Positions 26,956 to 35,008 are shown, counted from the first letter of the stretch. The stretch is DNA of 64,000 nucleotides from S015-6 sp964479535 (GCA_964479535.1 CAYZMM010000005.1:62001-126000); one strand, 5' to 3'. Translations and numbers: made by a program. Notes: generated by a model from the sequence alone, not told the origin.

Positions 26956-29538
26956 ATGAAGGACACGAGCAAGACCAAGCGGCAGCTGATCGATGAAATG
27001 AATGCCTTGCGGAAACGGATAGCCGGGCTGGAAAGCCGGGCGGCCCGGGCGCAGCGGGAGATGGAAAGGCTGAAGATGAACGCGGAGACGGCGGAACGGA
27101 GCACCGTGGGGACGGCCGTCGTCGACCTGGAGGGCAACCCGGTCGGCAGCATCGGCACCGAGCGGGACATCACGGCCCGCGCACGGGCAGACGCGGCTCT
27201 CGAGGCCTCGGAGAAGAACTGCCGGAACGTGGTGGACCACGCTCTCGTCGGAATCTTCAGAAGGAACATGGGCGGGGACGTCTTCTACGTGAATCAGGCC
27301 TTCCTCGACATCCTCGAGTATGACTCTCTGGAGGAGCTCCGGGCCGTTCCCTTCGTCGATGCGTACGAGGACCCGTCGGAACGGGACAGGCTGATCGACG
27401 AACTGACGAAAAGGGGCAAGGTGAGCGGCCGTGAGATCCGGCTGTTGACCAAGACGGGTCGAACCCGAGACGTTCTCGTCAACGCGACGATCGAAGAGGG
27501 CGTCATGTCCGGAATGGTGATGGACATCACGGAGCGGAAGGCAATGGAGGAGGAACTGCGTCAGAACGAGGAGCGCCATCGAGCGCTCTTCGAGGGATCC
27601 CTGGACGCGATCCTCCTCACGGATCCCGCCTCCGGCCGGGTCATCGACGCGAACCCGGCGGCCTCGGATCTGTTTTCCAGATCGAAGACCTCGATGGTGG
27701 GCCTTCACCACGGGGAGCTCTATCCCTCACGGCTCCGGGAAGAGTTGAACGGGGCTTTCAACCGGATCGTGAACGAACGCGATCAGGATTTCCCCGAGGA
27801 AGCGACGGTCCTTGGCCGGGCCGGGACCGAGACCCCCGTGGAGGTGATGGCCCACCTGATTCAGATCGACGGGCGCCTCGTGGTCTATCAGGTGTTCCGG
27901 GACATCTCCGAGCGCAAGGCGGCGGCCGAGGCCCTGCAGCTGGCGGCGGATCGTTATCGAAGACTCTTCGACGATTCACCGGTTTCCCTCTGGGAGGAAG
28001 ACTACTCCGAGGTCAAGCGAACCATCGAGCAGTTGCGAGAGACGGGGGTCCTCGACTTCCGAGGGCACTTCGACACGCATCCGGAGGCGGTCGAGCAGTG
28101 CGCCCGCCTGGTCAGGGTCGTGGACGTGAACGAGGCGACCCTGAAGATGTACGAGGCAGACACCAAGGAGGACTTTTTCTCGGGACTGGATCAGATCCTC
28201 ACGCCCCAATCCTACGCGGTGTTTCGAGAGGGATTGATCGCCCTGGCCGAGGGGAAGACGTTCTTCGAGGCAGAGTCGGTCAACCAGACCCTGAAGGGAA
28301 GAAGTATGGACATCCATGTGCGATGGACCGTACCGAAGGATGCGGAAAGAACCCTGTACAGGCTCCTGGTTTCCGTGGTGGACCTGACGGAACGAAAACG
28401 CATGGAACAGGAGCTCGGAAACATACAGCGTCTCCAGTCCCTGGGCGTCCTGGCCGGCGGTATCGCCCATGATTTCAACAACCTCCTCACCTCGGTCCTG
28501 GCGAACCTGTCCATGGCCATCCTGTACGGGGACCTGGATGACGAGATCGGCCAGATGCTGGCCGATGCGGAGAAGGCCTCTCTTCGTGCACAGGGGCTGA
28601 CCCAACAGCTTCTCACCTTCGCCAAGGGGGGCGAGCCGATCAAGAAGACGCTCCGGCTTCCGGCGTTGCTGAAAGAGAGTGCGGCCTTTGCCCTGAGCGG
28701 CTCGAACACACGATGCGACGACTCGATACCGGACGGGCTCGGACTCGTGGATGGGGACGAGGGCCAGCTGTCCCAGGTCTTCCAGAATCTGGTCATCAAC
28801 GCGGACCAGGCCATGCCCGAAGGGGGGGTGATCCGGATTCGAGCGGAGGACGTAAGGATCGGGAAGAACCAGAGGGGAGGGCTGAGGGAGGGGGATTACG
28901 TGAAGGTCTCGGTCGAAGATCAGGGGGGTGGTATCCGGGAGGATCATCTCCAGAAGATATTCGATCCCTTCTTCACGACCAAAGAGAGGGGGCGCGGCCT
29001 CGGGCTTGCCATCGCCTTCTCGGTCATCCACCGCCACGGCGGACACATCGAGGTGAACTCGGAGCTGGGCAAAGGATCCGCCTTTCAAGTCTATTTGCCG
29101 GCCTCCAGGAGTGCCGTCCTTCCCGAGGAAGCCGGGGGCGAAACCTTCTTCGAGGGAGAAGGGAGGGTCCTGGTGATCGATGACGAGGAGATCGTTCGGA
29201 CATCGGCTGGAGCCGTTTTGAAGCGGCTCGGGTATGAGGTCTCCTTTGCAAAGACGGGAACGGAGGGCATCGAGATCTACGGGCAGGCCATGAGAAGGGG
29301 CCGTTCCTTCGATGCGGTCATCATGGACCTGACCATCCCCGGAGAGAGGGGGGGCGAGGAGACCCTCAAGCTGCTCCGGGACCTGGATCCCGGCGCGAAG
29401 GTGATCGTCTCGAGCGGCTATGCAGAGGACCCCGTGATGTCGCTGTGCCGTGAATACGGCTTCGACGGGGTGCTGCTCAAGCCTTACAGGGTGGCGGACC
29501 TCGCCCAAGTGGTCTTCCGCGTTCTGTCAGAGCGGTGA
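26956..29538 (+). CDS. Hybrid PAS-domain histidine kinase with C-terminal receiver
   Basis: 860 aa, no membrane segment, so a soluble sensor is likely. Order: N-terminal coiled coil, PAS-like domains at roughly 60-190, 195-320 and 325-480 (each ending in an ERK-type linker), the HisKA domain with phospho-acceptor His505 in GGIAHDFNNLLTSV, the HATPase domain (N box NLVINADQAMPEGG, then DQGGGI and RGRGLGLAIAFSV), and a receiver domain with VLVIDDEE and phospho-acceptor Asp791. HDFNN-type kinases of this layout are common in Desulfobacterota. No response regulator with an output domain is adjacent. ATG 26956 has GGAG upstream. Confidence 0.9.
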   Translation: MKDTSKTKRQLIDEMNALRKRIAGLESRAARAQREMERLKMNAETAERSTVGTAVVDLEGNPVGSIGTERDITARARADAALEASEKNCRNVVDHALVGIFRRNMGGDVFYVNQAFLDILEYDSLEELRAVPFVDAYEDPSERDRLIDELTKRGKVSGREIRLLTKTGRTRDVLVNATIEEGVMSGMVMDITERKAMEEELRQNEERHRALFEGSLDAILLTDPASGRVIDANPAASDLFSRSKTSMVGLHHGELYPSRLREELNGAFNRIVNERDQDFPEEATVLGRAGTETPVEVMAHLIQIDGRLVVYQVFRDISERKAAAEALQLAADRYRRLFDDSPVSLWEEDYSEVKRTIEQLRETGVLDFRGHFDTHPEAVEQCARLVRVVDVNEATLKMYEADTKEDFFSGLDQILTPQSYAVFREGLIALAEGKTFFEAESVNQTLKGRSMDIHVRWTVPKDAERTLYRLLVSVVDLTERKRMEQELGNIQRLQSLGVLAGGIAHDFNNLLTSVLANLSMAILYGDLDDEIGQMLADAEKASLRAQGLTQQLLTFAKGGEPIKKTLRLPALLKESAAFALSGSNTRCDDSIPDGLGLVDGDEGQLSQVFQNLVINADQAMPEGGVIRIRAEDVRIGKNQRGGLREGDYVKVSVEDQGGGIREDHLQKIFDPFFTTKERGRGLGLAIAFSVIHRHGGHIEVNSELGKGSAFQVYLPASRSAVLPEEAGGETFFEGEGRVLVIDDEEIVRTSAGAVLKRLGYEVSFAKTGTEGIEIYGQAMRRGRSFDAVIMDLTIPGERGGEETLKLLRDLDPGAKVIVSSGYAEDPVMSLCREYGFDGVLLKPYRVADLAQVVFRVLSER

Positions 29539-29557
29539 AAGGGGAGAGGCTAGGGGT

Positions 29558-29977
29558 TCAGGATTCCAGGTGTTCGAGCTTTCCGTTCTTCAGTCTGCGG
29601 TAATAGCAGGTTCGCCTGGGTCTTCCGGTCCGGTCCTTCGTGTGGCAGGCACCCTTGCCGCGGGGGCGGACCAGGTAGAGCAGGGAATTCTGCTCACAGT
29701 TGATCCGGATGTCCACCAGCTCGAGTGTATCCCCCGACGTCGCCCCTTTGACCCACAGCTCCTCTCTCGACGTGCTCCAGAAGGCGGCTACGCCGTTTCG
29801 CACCGCGTGTTCCAGGGCCTGATCGTTTGCGTAGGCAACGATCAGCACCTCCCTCGTGTCCGCATCCTGCACGGCCACGGGGATCACCCCCTCTCCGCGG
29901 TCCGCCACCTTCTTCAACTTCTCAAAATCGAGCGACAGCTCGGTCCCTTCTTCGAGCGCGTTTTCCTTGGAAGACAT
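29558..29977 (-). CDS. hisI: Phosphoribosyl-AMP cyclohydrolase HisI
   Basis: Zinc enzyme of histidine synthesis that opens the purine ring of phosphoribosyl-AMP, 139 aa. The metal and active-site residues are all visible: INCEQNSLLYLV, GACHT and RTCYYRR, with WSTSREELW as another signature. The start codon overlaps the preceding nrnA-like stop by one nt (TAATG on the minus strand), which itself overlaps zur, so all three are translated from one message. No other his gene is nearby, an unusual placement. It may be a Zur-linked copy of the enzyme; see findings. Confidence 0.95.
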   Translation of the reverse strand: MSSKENALEEGTELSLDFEKLKKVADRGEGVIPVAVQDADTREVLIVAYANDQALEHAVRNGVAAFWSTSREELWVKGATSGDTLELVDIRINCEQNSLLYLVRPRGKGACHTKDRTGRPRRTCYYRRLKNGKLEHLES

Positions 29978-30972
29978 TATCTCACGTACCTTTCCGCCAA
30001 CGTCAGCACCTTCTCGACGGCCTCGTCCAGGCTGGTCTCCGCGAGCAGTGCGGCCGCGGCGTTCCTGTGGCCGCCCCCGCCCAGCTCCCTGGCCAGCCCG
30101 TCGACCGCGATGGGGCTCGGCGATCTGAATCGCACACGGATCCGATCCTCAGCCTGCTCGATGAAAAGAATCGAAATCTGCACCTCGCCGATGCTTCTGG
30201 GAAACTCAACGAGCCCTTCGGTATCCTTCTCCCGGGTCCCGGTCTCCCGGAAGGCCTCCCTGGGGATGCGCATCCAGGCCACCCGGTCGTTGCAGGCCCG
30301 TCTCATGTCCCCGACCGTCCTGGCGAAGAGCCGTGCCTGGTTCCAGCTGTTGCTTTCATAGACGAGCCGGTACAGCCTGTGGTGGTCGATCCCGGTCTCG
30401 AGAAGCTCGGCCGCCACGCGATGGGTCTCGGCCGTCACGTTCGCGTATCGGAAAGAGCCGGTATCGGTCATGAGGGCAACGTAGATCCCTTCGGCGACGG
30501 GCGGGGAGAGCTCGTGTCCCGCCTCCTTCACGAGGGCGTAGACGAGCTCACCCGTGGCGGCTGCGTGATCATCGATCCAGGCGAGATCGCAGGACACCCC
30601 CTCTGTGGGATGATGGTCGATGCAGATCTTCAGGGGGCACCTCGGAGAAAGTGCGTCGGCCACGGCGTCGAGCCGGCTCGCGTCCGAGACATCGAGCAGG
30701 AAGAGGGCGTCCGCCTCCCGTACCGTGCGGGCGTGCTGCTCCCGGTACGCCTCCACCCGGGTCCCTTCCGGGTCCAGGAAGCGATAGATCTCCGGCATGG
30801 GGGTGGGGTTGATGATCTGCACCTCCTTGCCGAGGCCCGCCAGGTGATGAAAGAGCGCAAGCTCGGAACCGATTCCGTCCCCGTCCGCATGGACGTGGGT
30901 GGTCAGGACGAACCTCCGGTTCCCTTGAATGGTCTCCAGGATGCGGGCGACGACTTCATGACGCGGGTTCAT
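29977..30972 (-). CDS. DHH-family phosphoesterase, NrnA-like
   Basis: Bifunctional-oligoribonuclease/pAp-phosphatase type DHH protein, 331 aa. Motifs: THVHADGDGIGSE (first Asp pair), FLLDVSD, IDHHPTEG (the DHH motif) and the C-terminal DHHA1 signature ELGGGGHRNAAAA. Its ATG overlaps the zur stop as ATGA, so translation is coupled. Known NrnA enzymes degrade very short RNAs and pAp, so it is likely a housekeeping function, here placed behind zur. No odd residues seen. Confidence 0.9.
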   Translation of the reverse strand: MNPRHEVVARILETIQGNRRFVLTTHVHADGDGIGSELALFHHLAGLGKEVQIINPTPMPEIYRFLDPEGTRVEAYREQHARTVREADALFLLDVSDASRLDAVADALSPRCPLKICIDHHPTEGVSCDLAWIDDHAAATGELVYALVKEAGHELSPPVAEGIYVALMTDTGSFRYANVTAETHRVAAELLETGIDHHRLYRLVYESNSWNQARLFARTVGDMRRACNDRVAWMRIPREAFRETGTREKDTEGLVEFPRSIGEVQISILFIEQAEDRIRVRFRSPSPIAVDGLARELGGGGHRNAAAALLAETSLDEAVEKVLTLAERYVR

Positions 30973-31448
30973 CGGGTCGACTCCATCCGCTCCCGGCATG
31001 CGGGGCACAGCCCCCAGAGGTACATGGCCTGCGCCTCGATGCGGTGGCCCTCCAGGCGGACGGTCGGGATGGCGACCCCGTCGAGGCATCGAATCCGCCC
31101 GCATTCACGGCAGGAGAAGTGGGGATGACAGTGTCCCCGGTGGCCGCAGTGGCTGATGGCGAAGCGCCACGTCCGGTCTTCGGTGACGATTCGATGGATG
31201 ATCGATGCGTCCAGAAACGTTCGAAGGGCCCGGTAGATGGTCACCCGGTTGAACCCCTGCTCCTCCAAATGTTCGGTCAACTCCTTTTGCGTGAGCGGCT
31301 CCTTGGCGAGAAGCAGGAAGCCGAGCAGCGAGGTTCTGCACGAGGTCACCCGCAACTTCGCATTTCGCAGGATCTCGACGGCCCGCCTGGCCCTGTCCTC
31401 GGCAGGTTCCCTTCCGGCAGCCCTCTTCATCGAAGTGACGTCTCCCAT
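30969..31448 (-). CDS. zur: Fur-family regulator, probable zinc uptake repressor Zur
   Basis: 159 aa. Winged-helix N-terminus (VTSCRTSLLGFLLLAKEPLT, GFNRVTIYRALRTF) and metal-binding C-terminus: SHCGHRGHCHPHFSCRECG, then CPACRERM, giving two CXXC pairs of a structural zinc site and a His/Cys regulatory site. ATG 31448 is chosen over ATG 31472: it has GGGGGAG five nt upstream, while the promoter (31484-31512) predicts transcription start near 31477, too close to 31472 for a ribosome site. Zur rather than Fur or PerR is inferred from the divergent znuA gene and the operators. Negative autoregulation is expected. Confidence 0.85.
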   Translation of the reverse strand: MGDVTSMKRAAGREPAEDRARRAVEILRNAKLRVTSCRTSLLGFLLLAKEPLTQKELTEHLEEQGFNRVTIYRALRTFLDASIIHRIVTEDRTWRFAISHCGHRGHCHPHFSCRECGRIRCLDGVAIPTVRLEGHRIEAQAMYLWGLCPACRERMESTR

Positions 31449-31483
31449 ACGCTCCCCCGGACGCGGGGCCATTCACGTCCCTT

Positions 31484-31512
31484 ACTATAGGGAGATCCGG
31501 CCCCTAGCGCAA
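31484..31512 (-). promoter_or_regulatory. zur promoter
   Basis: Minus-strand TTGCGC (31512-31507), 17-bp spacer, TATAGT (31489-31484). The -35 is within the operator at 31508-31522. Drives zur and, by overlap, the nrnA-like gene and hisI. Confidence 0.75.
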
Positions 31513-31522
31513 CCGGGTTGCA
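31508..31522. promoter_or_regulatory. Predicted Zur operator 2 (zur side)
   Basis: CGCAACCGGGTTGCA; GCAAC and GTTGC are perfect inverted arms with a 3-bp spacer. It covers the zur -35 element at the same 19-bp distance to the -10 as in the other two promoters. Confidence 0.78.
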
Positions 31523-31573
31523 TCAAGGAGACGCGTGATTCGTGACCAAGTTAATCTTCGGTTACGCCCCGTT

Positions 31574-31588
31574 TGCAACTTCGTTGCG
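31574..31588. promoter_or_regulatory. Predicted Zur operator 3 (znuA side)
   Basis: TGCAACTTCGTTGCG; GCAAC-N3-GTTGC perfect arms. It covers the znuA -35 element. Consensus of the three sites is TGCAAY-N3-GTTGCA. Confidence 0.78.
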
Positions 31589-31612
31589 TTTGTGCACGTT
31601 CGGCCCTATACT
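31584..31612 (+). promoter_or_regulatory. znuA promoter
   Basis: TTGCGT (31584-31589), 17-bp spacer, TATACT (31607-31612). Predicted start near 31619, 17 nt before the znuA ATG. Confidence 0.78.
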
Positions 31613-31635
31613 CGTGTGCCGGAGGAGAATCTCGC

Positions 31636-32574
31636 ATGTCCGTCCGCAACCGCGTTCCCGGGAGGCTCGTCTCCCTGGCAGCGGCGTGCCTGCTCTTTGT
31701 CGGGGGCTGCAAAGCCCGGGAGGAAACCGGCAGGCCCGGAGTCGTCTGCAGCCTCTTTCCCCTCTACGAGTTCGCCGGTGCGGTGGCCGGGGACAGGGCC
31801 GAGGTGCGTCTCATCCTGCCCCCCGGCGTCGAGCCCCACGCATGGGAACCGAAGGCGCGGGACCTGGTCGCCATCGCCAAGGCGGACCTGTTTCTGTGCG
31901 TGAGCGAAGACCTCGAGCCGTGGGTGAGCGACATCGTGCGCGGAGCGACCCGCCGGGGGGTGAAGGTGCTGGCCGCGGCGGAGGGCCTCGAACGGGAGGC
32001 GGGGCAAGGCTCTCACCGACACGGGCAGGAGCACACAGAGGCGCAAGACCCCCACGTCTGGCTCGATCTCGCGTATGATCAGAGGATCGTGGAGCGGATC
32101 GCCCGGGCGCTCGCCTCGATCGACCCGGAGGGTGAAGAACCGTACCTGAGAAACGCCCGGGACTACAACGAGAAGCTTCAGTCCCTCGACCGGCGATACA
32201 GGGCGGGCCTGGCCGCCTGTCGTCATCGAACCCTCGTTCTGGGCGGGCACTCGGCCTTCTCGCACCTGGCCCGGCGGTACGGCCTGGAGGAGGTCCCTCT
32301 GTACGGAATCAGTGCGGATTCCCAGCCGACGCCCGGGCGGCTGGCCGAGGTCGTGGAGACGGCCAGGGGCCTGGGCGTGAAGTACGTCTTCTTCGAGACC
32401 CTGGTGAGCCCGAAGCTCGCGGAGGTGGTGGCTGAGGAGCTGGGCGCCGAAACGCTGCTTCTCAACCCGGGAGCCAACATGACCCGGGAGCAGTTCGATC
32501 GAGGGGTGACCTTCCTTTCGATCATGGAGGAGAACCTGCAGAACCTGCGGAAAGGGCTGGAATGTGAAGGATGA
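31636..32574 (+). CDS. znuA: Zinc ABC transporter substrate-binding lipoprotein ZnuA
   Basis: Zinc-binding protein of the second importer, 312 aa, lipid-anchored (lipobox FVGGC). ATG 31636 is chosen because GGAGGAG (31621-31627) is 8 nt upstream. Ligands: PPGVEPHAWEPKARD (first His), a short His-rich loop SHRHGQEHTEAQDPHVW that also holds the second His, GGHSAFSHLARRYGL (third) and the C-terminal FFETLVSPKLAE, TLLLNPG segments. It has the classical ZnuA layout, unlike the binding protein at 22768. Divergent from zur. Confidence 0.93.
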   Translation: MSVRNRVPGRLVSLAAACLLFVGGCKAREETGRPGVVCSLFPLYEFAGAVAGDRAEVRLILPPGVEPHAWEPKARDLVAIAKADLFLCVSEDLEPWVSDIVRGATRRGVKVLAAAEGLEREAGQGSHRHGQEHTEAQDPHVWLDLAYDQRIVERIARALASIDPEGEEPYLRNARDYNEKLQSLDRRYRAGLAACRHRTLVLGGHSAFSHLARRYGLEEVPLYGISADSQPTPGRLAEVVETARGLGVKYVFFETLVSPKLAEVVAEELGAETLLLNPGANMTREQFDRGVTFLSIMEENLQNLRKGLECEG

Positions 32575-33319
32575 CCGCGTCCTGATCCGGTTGAGGAAGG
32601 TGGGGTTCCGCTACCGGCGGGACCCGGTGCTCGTGGATGTGGACCTGGAGATCCTCGCAGGCGATTTCCTTGCCGTCATCGGTCCGAACGGCTCGGGAAA
32701 GACCTCGCTGATCAAGGTCATGCTCGGGCTGCTGCAGCCGACTCGGGGAGAGGTATCCCTGTTCGGAACGCCGATTCGCGAGTTCCGGGAGTGGGAACGG
32801 ATCGGGTACGTTCCCCAGAAAGCGACCCACTTCGATCCCTATTTCCCGGCCTCTGTGCAGGAAGTGGTGGCCATGGGGCTCGTGGCGGGGGGGCATCGAC
32901 GTCGGCTGCGGTCGGCGGAACGCGAAACCCTCGTCCTGGGCGCGCTGGAGGCCGTGGGAATGAACCGAATGAAGTCCCGCCCGGTGGGAGAGCTCTCCGG
33001 AGGGCAGCAACAGCGCGTGTTCATTGCCAGGGCCCTGGTTTCGTCCCCGGAGATCCTCATTCTGGACGAGCCCACGGCAGGGGTGGACGCGCAAGCGCAG
33101 AACCGCTTCTACGGGATGCTGGATCAACTGAACCGGGAAACCGGCCTCACGGTCGTGTTCTCCACCCACAACGTAGGGGTGGTCACCCGGCACGTGAACA
33201 AGGTGGCGTGCATCAACCAGCGGCTCTTCTTCCACGGCAGCCACGAGGAGTTCTGTGAGACCGATCACCTGCTGGAAGCGGTCGGCGGACGCGCACACAT
33301 CATTCAACACGAGCACTAG
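32564..33319 (+). CDS. znuC: Zinc ABC transporter ATP-binding protein ZnuC
   Basis: ATPase of the second importer, 251 aa. Walker A GPNGSGKTS, signature LSGGQQQR, Walker B ILILDEPTAG and switch His in VVFSTHNVG. GTG 32564 overlaps the znuA stop by 11 nt and AAAGGG lies upstream. Its permease gene follows only after a 354-nt gap containing a palindromic element. Confidence 0.92.
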   Translation: MKDDRVLIRLRKVGFRYRRDPVLVDVDLEILAGDFLAVIGPNGSGKTSLIKVMLGLLQPTRGEVSLFGTPIREFREWERIGYVPQKATHFDPYFPASVQEVVAMGLVAGGHRRRLRSAERETLVLGALEAVGMNRMKSRPVGELSGGQQQRVFIARALVSSPEILILDEPTAGVDAQAQNRFYGMLDQLNRETGLTVVFSTHNVGVVTRHVNKVACINQRLFFHGSHEEFCETDHLLEAVGGRAHIIQHEH

Positions 33320-33323
33320 CTTA

Positions 33324-33483
33324 GTACTCCATCTCAACAATACGGTGGCATTCGGATGCCGATCCATCCCGGCAGGCTGCGTTGCTCGTCGGTTAAATAC
33401 TCCCGGTATTCGCCCTCCTCGCGCCTTGCCTGCCGGGCGCCTCGGCATCCTCGGTGCGTCACCGTATTGTTGAGATGGAGTAC
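33324..33483. repeat. ~160-bp nested palindromic element between znuC and znuB
   Basis: Outer arms of 24 bp (33324-33347 and 33460-33483) are exact inverted repeats beginning GTACTCCATCTCAACAATAC. Inside them lie further inverted pairs: GGATGCCGA (33354-33362) with TCGGCATCC (33442-33450), CCCGGCAGGC (33368-33377) with GCCTGCCGGG (33428-33437), and AATAC/GTATT near the centre. The whole can fold as one long hairpin in DNA or RNA. It contains no reading frame of note. It looks like a MITE-like or intergenic dispersed palindrome; copies elsewhere would have to be sought. Confidence 0.85.
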
Positions 33484-33673
33484 TTAGTGAGCGCCGGAAG
33501 AAGCGTATGCACTCGGTTGCACGCTTCAAGCCCATGTGAAAGGTGAAAGGGGAGGTTCAGGGTATGAAGGCGACCAATGCCTACTCGGTCCTTCCCTTTG
33601 ACCTTTAAGCTTTGACCTTTTACCTACCGCTCGTCCGCTGCTTCGAGCAATATGCGGGCTGGAGTTGGACACA
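33484..33673. other. Non-coding gap between palindrome and znuB
   Basis: Contains a half-palindrome AAGCGTATGCACTCGGTTGC followed by ACGCTT (33501-33526) and purine/pyrimidine mirror-like tracts (GTGAAAGGTGAAAGGGG at 33537-33553 against ACCTTTAAGCTTTGACCTTT at 33601-33620) of the kind that recur near 44815. No gene seen. Confidence 0.5.
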
Positions 33674-34465
33674 ATGGAAATTCTCGCCTATTCGTTCATG
33701 CAGCGTGCGCTGCTTGCAGGCCTTCTGATCTCGATCGCCTGCTCGGTGCTCGGCGTCTTCCTGGTCCTCCGGCGGGATGCGATGCTGGGGCACGGCCTGG
33801 CCGAGGTGGCCTTCGGCGGGATCGCTGTGGGGCTCTTTCTCGACATCCTGCCCCTTGCCTCGGCCGTGGCGGTCGCGGTTCTGGGGGCCCTCGGAATGCT
33901 CAAGCTGAAAGAGAAGGCGGGCGTTCACGGCGACACCGCCATCGGGATCATGGCGAGCTGCGGCATGGCCATGGGCATCCTCGTGGTGAGCCTCGCGGGC
34001 AGCTTCAACGTGAACCTCTTCGGGTACATCTTCGGAAACGTTCTTGCGATTCGTACCTCCGAGGTCTGGCTGGCCGGGCTGCTCGCCGCCGTGGTCGTCG
34101 GTGTGGTCCTGCTCTTCTATCCGGAGTTCTTCTTCATGACCTTTGACGAGGAGGCCGCGCGCGCCTCCGGGATCCGTGTGGACCTGCTCAACTCGTTGCT
34201 GGCCGTGCTGAGCGCCGTCACCGTCGTGCTGGCCATGAAGGTGGTGGGCATCCTTCTGGTGGCCGCCATGATCATCATTCCGGCCGCGGCCGCACTGCAG
34301 ATCGCCAGAAGCTTCCGCCAGGCGATCTGGCTTTCGGCGCTCGTCTCTGCGAGCACCGTCTTGGCCGGGCTCCTGGCGGCCGCCCTGTGGGACCTGCCTC
34401 CTGCCGGTACGATCGTGTTGCTGTCCACGCTGGCCTTCCTCGTCTGTCTCGGGATCGGGCGCTGA
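33674..34465 (+). CDS. znuB: Zinc ABC transporter permease ZnuB
   Basis: Membrane subunit of the second importer, 263 aa, ABC-3 family with about eight helices. ATG 33674 is chosen (GGAG at 33661-33664 is 9 nt upstream) over TTG 33665, which abuts the GGAG. N-terminus MEILAYSFMQRALLAGLLIS and the central HGDTAIGIMASCGMAMGI are typical. Separated from znuC by 354 nt of repeat DNA, so it may be expressed at a different level. A repeat element begins at the base directly after its stop codon. Confidence 0.92.
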   Translation: MEILAYSFMQRALLAGLLISIACSVLGVFLVLRRDAMLGHGLAEVAFGGIAVGLFLDILPLASAVAVAVLGALGMLKLKEKAGVHGDTAIGIMASCGMAMGILVVSLAGSFNVNLFGYIFGNVLAIRTSEVWLAGLLAAVVVGVVLLFYPEFFFMTFDEEAARASGIRVDLLNSLLAVLSAVTVVLAMKVVGILLVAAMIIIPAAAALQIARSFRQAIWLSALVSASTVLAGLLAAALWDLPPAGTIVLLSTLAFLVCLGIGR

Positions 34466-34946
34466 GTGCGATCTGCCTGTCACGTTTCGGTTCCCTTGGG
34501 CTCCATGTTCCGGCAACGGAGTCCCTCGTCCCGCACGGCGGGGCTCGGACGCATGAAGAGGAGGCGTCGCGAATGCACACGGGGACTCGGGAAGCCTCCA
34601 CGAGTCGCCCTGCGTGAACCGAAACGTGACAGGCAGATCGCACCCGAGGCCCCAAACCTTCCCCACCACGAGGAGTGAAGAGGCGGGTTCCCTTGGGCTC
34701 CATGTTCCGGCAACGGAGTCCCTCGTCCCGCACGGCGGGGCTCGGACGCATGAAGAGGAGGCGTCGCGAATGCACACGGGGACTCGGGAAGCCTCCACGA
34801 GTCGCCCTGCGTGAACCGAAACGTGACAGGCAGATCGCACCCGAGGCCCCAAACCTTCCCCACCACGAGGAGTGAAGAGGCGGGTTCCCTTGGGCTCCAT
34901 GTTCCGGCAACGGAGTCCCTCGTCCCGCACGGCGGGGCCCGGACGC
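34466..34946. repeat. Tandem/inverted repeat element, locus A (two copies plus a third in part)
   Basis: Direct repeats of period 197 bp start at 34491, 34688 and 34885; the first two are complete and the third stops at about 34946. A left arm (34466-34493) starting right after the znuB stop is an exact 28-bp inverted match to 34616-34643 and to its copy 34813-34840. Each unit carries a conserved hairpin core (34584-34614 and 34781-34811; GACTCG, GGA-AGCC-TCC, CGAGTC). The open frames across it are by-products of the repeat. The gap from 34947 to 35008 holds nothing else clear. Confidence 0.9.
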
Positions 34947-35008
34947 CCCGGGGCTCCATTTCCCTGTGTTGCCGTGTCAAGCGGGTCTCTGCTAGGCTGC
35001 TGGGTACC

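Noticed and set aside
33501..33526. A fourth Zur-like site before znuB
   Set aside because: Only the right half GTTGCA matches, the spacing is off by one, and no -10 box lies at the proper distance.
34466..34946. Spaced direct repeats as a CRISPR array
   Set aside because: The period is 197 bp with near-identical whole units and no variable spacers; there is no cas gene nearby.
34969..34998. Promoter (TTGCCG / TAGGCT) before the nucleotidyltransferase gene
   Set aside because: Weak -10 and an 18-bp spacer; would give an almost leaderless message.
34811..35008. Upstream extension of the nucleotidyltransferase frame and other open frames with repeated peptide in the locus A element
   Set aside because: They are the same translated repeat DNA on both strands; no ribosome site, and the true fold begins at 35009.
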